From: Lineus longissimus
Lineage: Eukaryota > Nemertea > Pilidiophora > Heteronemertea > Lineidae
DNA length: 64,000 nucleotides
Assembly: GCF_910592395.1 (NCBI RefSeq)
Contig: NC_088309.1
Coordinates: 2,606,501-2,670,500 of the forward strand
Direction: 5' to 3'
The notes under the pieces: generated by a model
The model's input: the letters and a program-made list of their open reading frames with translations, nothing else
Told to the model about the DNA's origin: nothing
Database searches by the model: none
Shown: piece after piece, positions 11,339 through 23,151 of the stretch
How the letters are laid out: every line of letters begins with the position of its first letter
How positions within the stretch are numbered: position 1 is the stretch's first letter
Translations under genes and position numbers: made by a program

Positions 11339-14300
11339 TAGTGATCCTGGTGATGATCTTCCCTTTATCAAACCTGAATGTTATACTGAAACCACTAAAT
11401 ATTTGCGAAAATATCACTTCAGATTTCACATCAATTTAATTCTGTGAAATTGCTTGGTTTTCCAATGATCATAATCATTAGATCGGTAATTTTTGTTCAA
11501 TTAATGTTCACATTTTGACAACCAGTATACCTGCAAAGTTCTCCCCATGATGTGGTAGATTTTTGGTCAGTGTTCTAAAAATATGCTCTTTTTCACATGG
11601 CGGGCACGTATGAAATTGTTCAATGTGAGAATGCGTGTTAGGGACATGTATGATTTATACTCCTGAGAAATTAAATGCTGTTATGCATTGTTACCTCTTT
11701 TCACTAGATCCCCCTATAAAAGGTTTATAATTTGGAATAAGATATTTTTGTAGGAGATTTTCATTATTAAGATGTGTCATAGATGTACTACAAATTAAAA
11801 AATTGTGAATGATTTTTCTGATTACGTCACTAGTTGAACATACACTCTTCTATTGGTTCCAGGAGATTAAAATTAAGTTTTGTAAATTTTCAATTGGGTG
11901 TCTGCTGACATGGTCAATGTGTGCCAGTCAAGAGAACATTGTCTCTCAAAACAAACTGCTCAAATTCTACAGATTCAGATGTTTTCAACAAAGTACAGAT
12001 TTTGAAATAATTTGGCGTCGGTAGTGACCCATGATGGTACGTGCATGTGAGTTCAGCCCCTTGTTTCAATGAGGTCAGTAAAGACTGTTGCTACATTTTA
12101 CACATGAAGTGATGTACATATTTCTATCAACCTAAGAGGTCACATTTGCAAATGCCTGGATTTTATAATAACCATAATGCAAGTTATATAGCATATACTA
12201 TGATATAGACATGCATGATGACTCTCTGTTCATAAATGTGTACATTTTCATTTTGTTGTAACACTATCTTCTTATTGAAACGTCATCTAGGAGTTGTAAA
12301 TCACGTTTCCTGGCTCGTCTGACCAGATACTATCTGTTTATTGATGTGACTGACTGGCATGATTGTTTCATGACCGAGATGTACGACACTTGTTGGGTGA
12401 TATGTTATAACTGGGGTTGTCAATCATTATGTAACCATGGTAACTAATTGTGATTTGTGCCATATTTGTTTTATTCGTTTTCCTGTCATTTGTGTGTTAG
12501 TAGGAAATTAATGGCTATATTGAGGTGTTTGAATTATGCTTGGTTTTGGACATTGTTGGCTGAACTTAAAGACCGCCTGTTGAGAAATATATATTCAATC
12601 AAGCCTTGAGCTGTATCTATAACCAGGCATAACTCACAGTAGAGTCACCCAAGATGTGCTTATTTCACGGTGTACCTTATCTATGTGCTGTACACCTCTC
12701 AACACTCTCAATAATCTTTCTATACATAGTCACACCTTTGCTGTACATTCTATGTAAACTAATCTATACTGTATAGTCTGTATTTAAACCAACCCATGTA
12801 CTCTCACTCTCTCAATGTGAACTTCTTGTATATTATTATTGTACAGCCGCTTGTATGTAAACACAGTCTCATGTAACCAAACTTACTGCATGAGCTTCTG
12901 TGTGTAGCTAAACTGTCAATTGGAAAACACGTCTACACACGTAGTCCAACTGATTATAACCTCAACAGGGGACATCCTTAAGAAGGGACATATTTGATTT
13001 CATGACTGTGTCTGAAATATGCTCTTCAGTGATACATATTTGCCACAACTCATCTCACCTTAAGTCTGCTTGCTACTTGTCTACTGTCAACGTTTTATTT
13101 GACAATCAACTTTCTCTTCTAGAACGTCTGGTCATTAGCAATCAAAACATCATCATTATATAAGGCCACAAGTTCATTTCCGGTGTTGATACTTCTATAT
13201 TCATGTGATTACCATTTTCTTGGGCAGTGTTTGGAATATTGTGTGAACTAACTTGTTACCCAACAATCAGGAATTGGGAGGACAGCAGTCCAGGGGTGAG
13301 TGGCAGTGTCATTTTCATGTGTTGTAATGTAAACAATGTTTGATATTGTTAATACTGCTGACAATATAAAGATGTTTGTGCTAATGGCAACTGGCAAGTA
13401 CAGCTCAGGTATACAGTGCCATACAGGCAGGAAGAACAGTCCCGATGGCCACACTCTTCGTTATTTAGGGTGGACAAAGTGACATTCTACAGGGTGGCCC
13501 AGAATTATTTTCCTTTGGACAATAGAATTCTATTGTGTATCCATTGTGTGAGTGAAAATAATCCTGGGCCACTCTGTGATGCAAATAAAATGTGCAGCGT
13601 GTTACTGACCGACCCTGCATCACACAAAATAATAATGGTCCACTCTTCTGGGATGTGTGGCACTGTATGCTTGTAGACAGTCTTAACGACCAGCCGCGTG
13701 TTACAGTGATGACTGACCTGTCTTACCCAGGAAACTGAATTTCCACAAGGGCCGTAGTGGCATTGGACCAACAAGTCTCTGTATAATCAGCCCATCTGCC
13801 TGTTTCTCAAAGTCTTGACTCGCGCTGTAAAATTTAGGTTATCAAGTACTGTTGAATGAGTTGATTTACTATGTACAGAGGTTGCTGACAATTCAGTGGA
13901 TCATTTGACTTTGAGTGTAGTTTTGGTAAATCCTGTTTATTTTCTAAAAGTTAAGTTGTCCTTGTTGAATATTTGGTGCTTTAGTTGAGATATATATTTC
14001 AAGACAGGTTGATGTTCAATATTGATGTTGGTCACACTACATGTACCTTATTTTGATCACCAGATCAAGCATTGGTGAAAATCTGTAATATTTCATCGGA
14101 ATCCCATTTCACATACATGTTGTTAACACAATGAGTTAGATTTGGTGGGGGGGGGGGGGGCAGATTCATTAGAAAAATGTGCCTGCTTTGCCAGAACTTC
14201 AGTGTTAAGTTCAGAAAGTGAGGTGTCAGGAGCATTGGTTAGTGGTAGCTTTGTTACTAGGCCTACTCCTGAAGTACTCTTCTTAGCACTGGCACCTTGT

Positions 14301-14670
14301 CTTCTGGTGTGCTAATATATCACTAATGACAGTGTGACCTCGCAACGAGAATATAACTTTGTTAGTGAAAGCTTCACGAAAAAGAAGGGGTTCGATATAA
14401 CATGTATTTCTTGTGATGCACCTTGCACACATTCATTATGCCAAATGGAATTAAAATAATGTGTCATTTCTAATATTAACCAGTGATATATCTCACTCTA
14501 AAGTATTCATGGGTTGAAGTATCTAGTCCAATGCCTGTGTATCTGTATTATATTGTAGCCGTCAATTTGTTGAATACCACATGAAATGGCTATAAAGAGC
14601 AGGATTGTGACATTGGCCATGGCAAATGCTCATTGTATATGTATAAATAAACAGGGCAATGTTTAATAAA
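11339..14670 (+). other. 3' UTR of the myosin-IX gene
   Basis: AT-rich sequence with no coding signal after the TGA. AATAAA signals are at 14646-14651 and 14665-14670, just before the composition changes; an earlier AATAAA near 13585 could give a shorter form. It contains the foldback at 13405-13677 and a run of 14 G at 14147-14160. The UTR extent is inferred from the polyadenylation signals only. Confidence 0.5.
13405..13677. mobile_element. Imperfect foldback element (about 270 bp)
   Basis: The left half is an imperfect reverse complement of the right half. Outer arms share CATACAGTGCCA-like sequence, inner arms carry GGTGGCCCAGAATTATTTTC against GAAAATAATCCTGGGCCAC, and the centre is the perfect 18-bp palindrome ACAATAGAATTCTATTGT (13519-13536). 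No transposase. A palindromic MITE within the 3' UTR is the likeliest explanation. Confidence 0.65.
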
Positions 14671-14999
14671 AGATGGTAAAAATTTACTTCAATGAGTTCA
14701 CCTTCTTTCATTTGCGACTGAATAAATGGCATTGGACTATGAACCTTGCCAAGGTATCAGTAGGCTATGAGCCTATTCAGATACTTGCAGTGATCTGATG
14801 GAAAGCGGAGGCTTGATGGAGACTGTTCCACTGTGAACTTTTGGACTTGTGTCATTGTCCCCATTGTACCTCTTACAACCAGTGGGGATGTCCAATAAGC
14901 CCAAGTACAAGCATACACAGAACAGGAAAAAACTACTACAAAAGCAAACAGTCCTTATGAAGACAAGTTGTGACTGTCTTGTAGACAAAGAAGGGTTGA

Positions 15000-16320
15000 G
15001 ACATCTCCTGTATGAATCTCTCATGAAGACTGGTCTCTCCAGCAGCGAAACCAGGATTTGAGGTGATAATCACTAATGATTTCACGTCATCTGACAGCCT
15101 GCCATTGAACTGACTGCCCATGCAGCTCACAGGTTGTGCATCCATAGCCATGTGTGACATTCCCTGAAAAGTTGTGTAGAGTGGCTCCTCCCAGTTGGAT
15201 AGGGCCAGTGATCACAGATGTGGCATGTCATGTAACATCACACTATGGACAGACTGTATGGCCAGTAAGGTGAAGCCGACAGGTTGTGCCATTGTGTAAC
15301 TTGCATGGAATGATGTGACATCTCATCTGAAAGCTGACCATTGACAGGCTGTGCAGCAAGCAAGCTGGAGTATACAGGTTGTGCCACCAGGTAGCATAAA
15401 GGGCAGGGACATGTTGTGATATGTCACAGCAGACCATGGACAGACTGCATGCCCAAGGGCAAAGACGTACAGGTTGTACCATTGCTTAGCATGCACATCA
15501 AGGATATGGACCATGGACAGACTGCATAGTGAGCTGAGCCTGGCACGTTGTGCCCTTGTGTGGCATGCACGCCAGGGACATGTCTCATCTGACAGCAGAC
15601 CATGGACAGACTGCATGCCCAAGGGCAAAGACGTACAGGTTGTACCATTGCTTAGCATGCACATCAAGGATATGGACCATGGACAGACTGCATAGTGAGC
15701 TGAGCCTGGCACGTTGTGCCCTTGTGTGGCATGCATGCCAGGGACATGTCTCACCTGTCAGCAGACCATGGACAGACTGCATAGTGAGCTGAGCCTGGCA
15801 TGTTGTGCCCTTGTGTGGCATGCACGCCAGGGACATGTCCCACCTGTCAGCAGACCATGGACAGTCTGCATAGTAAGCTGAGACCAGATTGTATGCCAAG
15901 AAAGTTAAGGTGGACAGGTTGTGCCGTTGTGTTACTAGTACAGCAGGGACATAGCATCTGATGGCAGACCATGGACAGACTTCATAGTGAGTTAAGGGCA
16001 GCACGTTGTGTCCTTGTGTGGCATGCACGGAAGGGATAAGTTGTGACATATCGTCTGGCAGCAGACCATAGGCAGACTGCATGCAAGCAAGCTGAGGGCG
16101 AGAGGTTGTGCCATTGTGTTGCATGCTTAACAGGGACATGATGTGACATATCAGCGGACAGTAGGTGGACAGAGTGTATGCCAAGTGTGGGGAGGCCAAC
16201 CGGTTGTGTGATGTGTGTAGCATACAGAACAGGGATAGATGTGATATTTCCTCTGATCTCATGAAGACAGGATGTTTCTCTCGTAGATGAGGCGAATTGC
16301 CAATCATGTTCGATTATCTT
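15000..16320. repeat. Degenerate satellite family A (unit about 77-115 bp)
   Basis: A unit containing CCATGGACAGACTGCAT, then a short spacer, then CAGGTTGTGCCATTGTGT-like sequence, then GGGACATG-TGTGACAT. The anchor recurs near 15434, 15511, 15600, 15677, 15766, 15855 and 15969, spacings 77, 89, 77, 89, 89, 114. The 166-bp pair 15434-15599 is repeated almost unchanged at 15600-15765, a recent duplication. Earlier and later units are much more diverged. Long open frames on both strands follow from the periodicity and lack family similarity. Confidence 0.85.
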
Positions 16321-16374
16321 AGAAAGACAAAGTCATTTGGACATACTAACCAATGTCCGACACATAAGGTTCCT

Positions 16375-19300
16375 TAAGGATGTACCTCTCATGGCATGAT
16401 CGACAACGTACATTCAAGCCGAGCAAGAGGGAAGTCCGCGAGTCCTTGTTCATACGTGAGTCCTTGCTCTCTTCTGTCCCTTGTACCTTCAGGATGTACC
16501 TTTCAAAGCATGACTACGTCACATTCAAGCCGAGCAAGAGAGAAGTCCGCGAGTCCTTGCTCCTCCGCGAATCCTTGCTCTCTTCTGTCCCTTGTACCTT
16601 CAGGATGTACCTTTCAAGGCACGACAGCGTCACATTTAAGCCGAGCAAGAGAGAAGTCCGCGAGTCCTTGCTCTCATCAGGGTGCACCGTTCAAGGCCAG
16701 ACAGCCCCACATCCAAGCCGTGGTGTGAACGCCAGGGAGTAAAGGCCTGAACGTGACGTTGGTCAATCCCGAAGGCACAGCGTGAAGAGAAGAGTGCAAG
16801 GACTTCCTGACATTCACGTCAATACGCCTTGATTCTGACCTTGTCATGCATTGAAAGATACACCTTGGAGCCGCAGGGAGAGATGAGAAGAAGGGATCAC
16901 AGACATTCACGCCAATATGCCTTGATTGTGACCTTTTCCTGCCTTGAAAGATACACCTTGGAGCCGCAGGGAGAGATGAGAAGAAGGGATCACAGACATT
17001 CACACAAATGCGGCTTGATTGGGACATTGTCCTGCCTTAAAAGGTACATCCTGAGGGCATAGCGAAGAAAAGAGCGCAAGGACTTCCGGACATTCACGCC
17101 AATACGGCTTGATTGTCATTTTATCCTGCCTCGAATGGTACAATTTGAAAGCACAGGAAACAGAAGATCGCAAGTACTCCATCATATGCAGCTCACTCGT
17201 AACGTTGTCTTTGAAAGTGGAACCTAAGAGAGCAAGGCCTCCCTGACATTCAACGTAAATACGGCTTAAATGTGACGTCGTCCTCCCTTGAAACGGACAT
17301 CCTGAAGTAAAGGGGAGAAAGGATAGCAAGGACTCCCTGACATCAAGTCCAGTACGTTGAGAATGTAAGGGAGTCGTTGATATCTTCCCTCCCTTAGTTT
17401 TCAGTATCTTTTAAGGCAAAGCAATGTCACAATCAAGCCATATTGGGCCTGAATGCCAGGGAGTCTTGGCTCTCCCTTGTAGTCTGTGTATGTCAAGAGA
17501 ATATCAAAAGGCAGGACAAAGTTTAAATGAAGCCGTGGCGGGATGTCTGGGAGTCCATGCTCTCTGCTCCCTCCTGCACCGATTTATGTGGCTCTGACCA
17601 ATGTGCCATGCCTCAAGTCTTTCCATCATGGCCCGTCTTCCACCTCACATCCTGAAGGCGCAGGGTAGAGAAAAGAGCACGAACTCTCTCTCAAGACACC
17701 AACACGGCTTGATTGTGTCGTTGGTCAGCCTTAAAGGTACATCTTGCCGGCACGGGCGAGAGAAAAGAGCACGGACTCCCTCTCAAGACACCAACACGGC
17801 TTGATTGTGTCGTTAGTCTGCCTTAAAGAGACATCTTGCCGGCACGGGTGAGAAAAGGGAGCAAGGACTCGCTGCCATTCATTTATTTACACCTTGATTG
17901 TGACGTTGTCCTCGAAACTCACATGGGACAGGAAAGAGCAAGGACTCCCTGACATTCACTCCAAAACGGCATGATTGTGACGTTGTCCTGCCTTGAATGG
18001 TGCATCCTGAAGGTACAGGGGGATTGAAGAGAGGAATGACGCCCTGGCGTTCACAGCAATATGGCTTGAATGAGATATTGTCCTACCTTTCAATGTACAA
18101 CTTGACGTTACAGGGGAGAGAAGAGAGCAAGGACTTCCTGACATTCAGTCTCGTACGGCTTGATTGGGTCGTTGTCCTGCCTTGGAAGGTACATCACGAA
18201 AGGACAGAGGAGAGAAGAGCACAAGGGCTCCCTGGCATTAACACCAATATGGCTTGATTGTGACCTCGTCCTGCCTTGAAAGGTGAATCCTCATGGCACA
18301 GAGTAGCGTGCAAGAACTCCCTGACAAAAGCCAATGATACAGCTTGATTGTGGCGCTGTCCTGCCTTTCAAGGTATACGCTCAAATGCAAAGAGGAGATA
18401 TGAGCGGAAGGCATCACAGACATCACCAATACGGCTTGATTGGGATGTTGCCCTGCCTTGAAAGGTATATCTTGACAGTATAGGGGGGAAAGAGGGCAAG
18501 GCCTTCCTGACGTTCACGGCAGTATGGCTTGATTGGCACCTCTTCCTGTCTCAAGAGGCACACTGAATGTGACGTTGTCTTGTCTTCATGAAAGGTATAT
18601 CCTGAAGTCACAGGGGAGAGAAGACAACAAGGACTCTCTGACATTCAGCCCACGGCTTGACTGTGACGATGTCGTGCCTTGGAAGGAACACCCTGGAGAC
18701 ACACTGGAGAAACGAGAGGAAGAATCACTGTCACTCACTGAAATACGTCTTGATTGGCCATGAAAGGACGTACCTTTCAAGACCTGTAGGACAACGCCAT
18801 ATTCAAGCCCTATTGGTGTGAATGTCAGGGAGATATTGATCTCTTCTCTCCCTGTTTCTTTCAGGATACATGTATATCTTTCAAGGCAGGACAACATCAC
18901 AATCAAGCCGTATTGGACTGAATGTCCGGGAGTCCTTGCTCTCTCTTGTCCCCTGTGCCTATGGACAGTATATTCAAGACAGGACAATGTCACAATCAAG
19001 CCATATTGGCGTGATGTCAGAGGGCCATGCTCTGTTCTCTCCCCTGTGCCTTCAGGGTGTACCTTTCAAGGTGCATTGCAGTGAATGTCCAGGAGTCCTT
19101 GCTCTCTCTTGTCCCCTGTGCCTATGGACAGTATCTTCAAGGTAGGACAATGTCACAATCAGGCCATATTGGCGTGATGACAGAGGGCCATGCTCTGTTC
19201 TCTCCCCTGTGCCTTCAGGGTGTACCTTTCAAGGTGCATTGGAGTGAATGTCCGGGAGTCCTTGCTCTGTTCTTTCCACTGTATCTTCATGGTGTACTTC

Positions 19301-19395
19301 TTTAAGGCAGAACAATGCAATGTTTTGCTGTGATGTGGGGAGTCCACGCTCTTCTCTATCCCCTTAGCCTTCATGGTGTAAGGTGGAAGTCGATC
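16375..19395. repeat. Satellite family B (unit about 93-111 bp) with two orientation switches
   Basis: About 30 diverged units built on CAAGGACTCCCTGACATTCA, CAATACGGCTTGATTGTGAC and TTGTCCTGCCTTGAAAGGTA, ending in a CCTGAAGG-CAGGGGAGAGAAGAG stretch. From about 16375 to 16745 the unit is in one orientation (period about 111), from about 16745 to 18770 in the opposite one (period 93), and from about 18770 to 19395 in the first again. At 18920, 19083 and 19246 a 163-bp two-unit block repeats almost unchanged. No protein product is recognisable. Confidence 0.85.
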
Positions 19396-19870
19396 CAAGG
19401 AATGATTTGGGGCATATTGGTTGTGCTATCTAATGTTGTGACATTTCCTGCGAAGACAGGTTGTGTCCTTTGCAGAGAGGACTGATAGGGCTACAGTAAG
19501 ACCAAATATTTGGACACACTGATCAGTATCCACTGGGATACCATTCGCTTTCATGGAAGATGGGTTGTGATTATGAGGTCAAGTTGTGATATCTCTTGAA
19601 GGCCAGAGATTGGGGCACTGGATGACTGCTTGTCATGTCATGTTGGACCATGGACAGATTGAGATTTGCATTCACCCAAGGACAGGTAGGTTGTGCCATT
19701 TTAGCAGACTGGCTGGGACATCATGCAGTTATCTGAGCTCTCGAGCTGTCCTTGGAGCTGGCAAAAAATCCGATGAAAGACAGGACAGGTTGTGACTACC
19801 TTTCTACAGACAGCAGCATTCTGAGGAATTGGCTGATGAAACAGGTCGTCACAACCTTCACAGACCTAAC
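19396..19870. repeat. Satellite family A resumed on the right of family B
   Basis: The motifs of 15000-16320 return: GACAGGTTGTG, TGTTGTGACAT, GGACCATGGACAGA. The segment near 19500-19540 (TTTGGACACACTGATCAGTATC) matches 16335-16360 on the other side of family B. So family B appears to sit inside a family A array. Confidence 0.7.
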
Positions 19871-20013
19871 TACCCAAATCAGTCACAGGACTGCTCAAGA
19901 CGTCCCCGCCTGTCTTTACTGAAGCATCGCTGATCCACAGCAAGTTTCAACATCACCACTTCTTCTCTGATGCTGGATACAATAAATCTAGCTATTTATT
20001 GAGTGACATGTGC

Positions 20014-23000
20014 TTTATTGACCTCTAGTAGTTTGACACTTTACAATATAGCAATTCGTTACACAGATCAGCTCAGCTGCTCCACAATTCCAGCTTAATT
20101 AGGCAATATTTACATTGATCAGGGAAAAATAGTTGGAAATTTGTAATAAAATTCGCTTGCAGCAACGCCAAATCTGCTCTGAACCACCTTTCTCCCCTAC
20201 AGTGCTCAAAAAGGTGGTAGAATCCAGGCACAGATTCACAAATGGAAGAAACCATTAAAAACTGCAGAGGAGAAAGCTTGCAAATAAATAACGAGTGAAA
20301 GAAAAAGAACCTAGAGAGTATTAGCTAGGGAAGAGGGAAGACAAAATCAAAACGATCAACAACTCGTAGGTAATGACGCTAAGAAATATCATACAACTGG
20401 TACAACCCACATTCTGTCACAACACAGTTCACTTCTCAATACCCAAGACACCATGCTAAACTTTAAGGATTCCAAAATCAATACAATTCATTCCAAATTG
20501 CTGTCTTCCATCCAAGGTTTTTTGGATTGATACAGAACTAACAATTCAAATCAAATTCCCCTACAAAGTCTACTACATCACTTTAAGATACACCATGGAT
20601 ATGCACTGTCGAAGAGATCGATGAGAAGAGCTCTAGGTGACTACAAACTATCATCTGTATAGAAAGTCGGATTTTAGTTGTGTTTAGCATCACAGGTCAG
20701 AGTACTTTTGTCCACCAAGGAACTATTTCTTATCAGTAGAAGTGTATGACAAATGTACATTTACACACATTAATATCTCACCGAACACTAAAACTGGTTT
20801 CCCATATTCCATGTCTAAAAAGCTTTTTAAACCAAAGAGTCATCAACACTGTAATGACAGTTTCTACTCATCTACTGGGTAACACCTACTATAAACAAAA
20901 ACAATAGGTACAATAAGAAACTACCCCAGACTGTCTTTGAGTGGAAAAGTCACAGGAGTAGTCGTCTAGGGCCTTAAAGTTAAAAGATGGCAGGTCAAAG
21001 GGGTTTCCAGGGGCCAAGACAAGCACTCAGTGTGATATTTTCACTCAAAAAGAGACGAGTATCATTTTCTGTTTACGTTTTACGAGCAGTTTAAAAATCT
21101 TTTAAACTCAAATCATTGCAAATTTCAGTCCGAAACTAGAGTGTGCCTTGCATTGATGGTGTGAATCAATGACGCTATGATGTTACAGCAGGGGCAATGC
21201 CGCAATGATTTTGAGATTGGTGTTTGAAAAACCTCCACGAAGTTTTGGCATGTGATAAATTTATAACAGCTTTAAGAGCCAAACTAACAGTTGTTCATTT
21301 TAAAAATCGGCTGCTTTAAAAATGACATTAAGTTCACATAAGTTGACATCTTATTACCAGTTTTCTCTAATCATTAATCTCTTAATATCAAAGTAACAGA
21401 ACTGGTTCATTTTACAACATCTATCAAAACGCTGACAGTATTCAAATAAACATAAGTTTCAATGTTTTTCTTGCTTACAGGTGCACGCATCTGAGAGAGA
21501 ACACAGTTTTAGACAGTATTTATGCCTTAACCTAGACAGTATTTATGCCTTTTAATGAGATTTATACTAGTCCTTTGAGGACCTCCAATCAGTGTCACAA
21601 AGAGCAGAAGCTGACAAAATTTCTGGATTTTGTTTATCGTTATGCATGCGGATAAATGAACATTGTCTATATGCACATGCATAACTAAAGCAAAATCTGG
21701 AAAAGCTCAAACTTCTGCTAACAGTGATTCAAATTCCTCAAAGGAGCAGTGCACAATATTTCCCAAAATCATTTGATTCACCTCAGATATTTCTGATCAC
21801 TAGCCTTGTGACAAGGAATATCACTCCTGTTGGATGGGGATGTGAATGGACATTTGATCAGAGTTTCTGATTGTTAGACCAGTGCCCATGACATATACCA
21901 GGGTGACAGAGACCACAAGGGTTGCTTTGTTACCAACATCGATAGTTAAGCCATTCGGAGGAGTCTTAGCAGAGACAAAACATGTGTAATCAGGGAGAAA
22001 AACTTTGTAAATGGCCAACACTGGCAAACTGGTTGTATATTTTAGTGCTGTGGTTTTACATTCTGAACTTTTGGACGTTTTCACTAACATCAATGTGTGG
22101 AAAACTGGACAGTGTGATGGTCCTGCTCCTCAACATCATGAAGCTACTGACACCTCTCCCCAAAACGCTCACTTGACCCAACTTTCATACTGGAAGTATA
22201 AATCTAACTTGCAATGTGAATGCAGTGCATGTATCACGACCTTCAAGGCTTTAAAAAACAAATCCAGGCAAATAGCAGATAAAACTCAAGTTGGGAATGG
22301 GAGATATTTACACGGGACCTACGTTTGAACGATGGACATTTATCACAACTGTCATGGCACAAAATGCTGCAAAATTTAACCAAACCTGCAAACTGTTTGC
22401 CAAACACTGGGTTGCTTAAAGCGAGTATCTAACTTCAAAACACAATCTGGAAGTGATGAAGTTTTCAGTTTTGGAAAAATTTGAGCCATTTTATTCTTGG
22501 CCAAGACAGTTGAGATATTGGCGTCCACCTTTAGAATTCACACAGATTTCAAGCTATGGGTTGACAGCAAGTCTTATTCATTGACATCTGCAGCTAAAAT
22601 TGATTGCTTTGAAATGGCAAGATGAGTGTCTTTAATTGATGAGATCACATCTCATTGGTGTCATCTATTTGAGGCCTATTCTGATCCCAAGAGATGATCA
22701 GTGGATTTGAGACAAAATGTTGTCTCTGGTACTTGCAAAAATTTGAATAGGCATCTGCAAGAATTCTTAAGGTTAAAAAAGACGAAAGAATAAATTTTCT
22801 ATTCTTTCATACTCGAAACAGTGCTTAAATATGGACAATGTGGTATTTACAACAGTGTGGGACAAAATGACCCATTATGTGAATGATTCCAATCTGTCAT
22901 CACAAAGTTTTTAAAACGTCTTTCCTAAGAGAATTCATCAAATCGGACATGGCTGATGAGTCCTGTCGACTTAGGTGGCTTTGGATATTTTGAGACTATT

Positions 23001-23151
23001 GTTACAGGTATTGCATATCTTCATCCGTTTAGCTTGCTCTTGATCCTCTAGGGTTCCATTTTCAATTTCCGAGCCGCTTCCTAACGAGATGAAGTCCTGG
23101 TGTATTTGGCATTCCTCAGAGACTATACCATAACTGCCATTTCTGACAATT
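20014..23151 (-). other. Probable 3' UTR of the RNF115/126-like gene
   Basis: About 3.1 kb of AT-rich sequence without a coding signal after the stop at 23152. Read on the minus strand an AATAAA lies at 20019-20014, just before the satellite block begins, and a second is near 20000. The length is inferred; an earlier cleavage site is possible. Confidence 0.45.

Noticed and set aside
15585-16307. Open frame of 240 codons on the minus strand
   Set aside because: It lies wholly in satellite family A, its peptide only echoes the repeat (Cys-Pro-Trp-Ser words), other frames are similarly open, and no family motif is present.
16380-16742. Ser-rich open frames (120 and 110 codons) on +
   Set aside because: Two frames are open at once over the same 111-bp repeat units; this is a product of the repeat.
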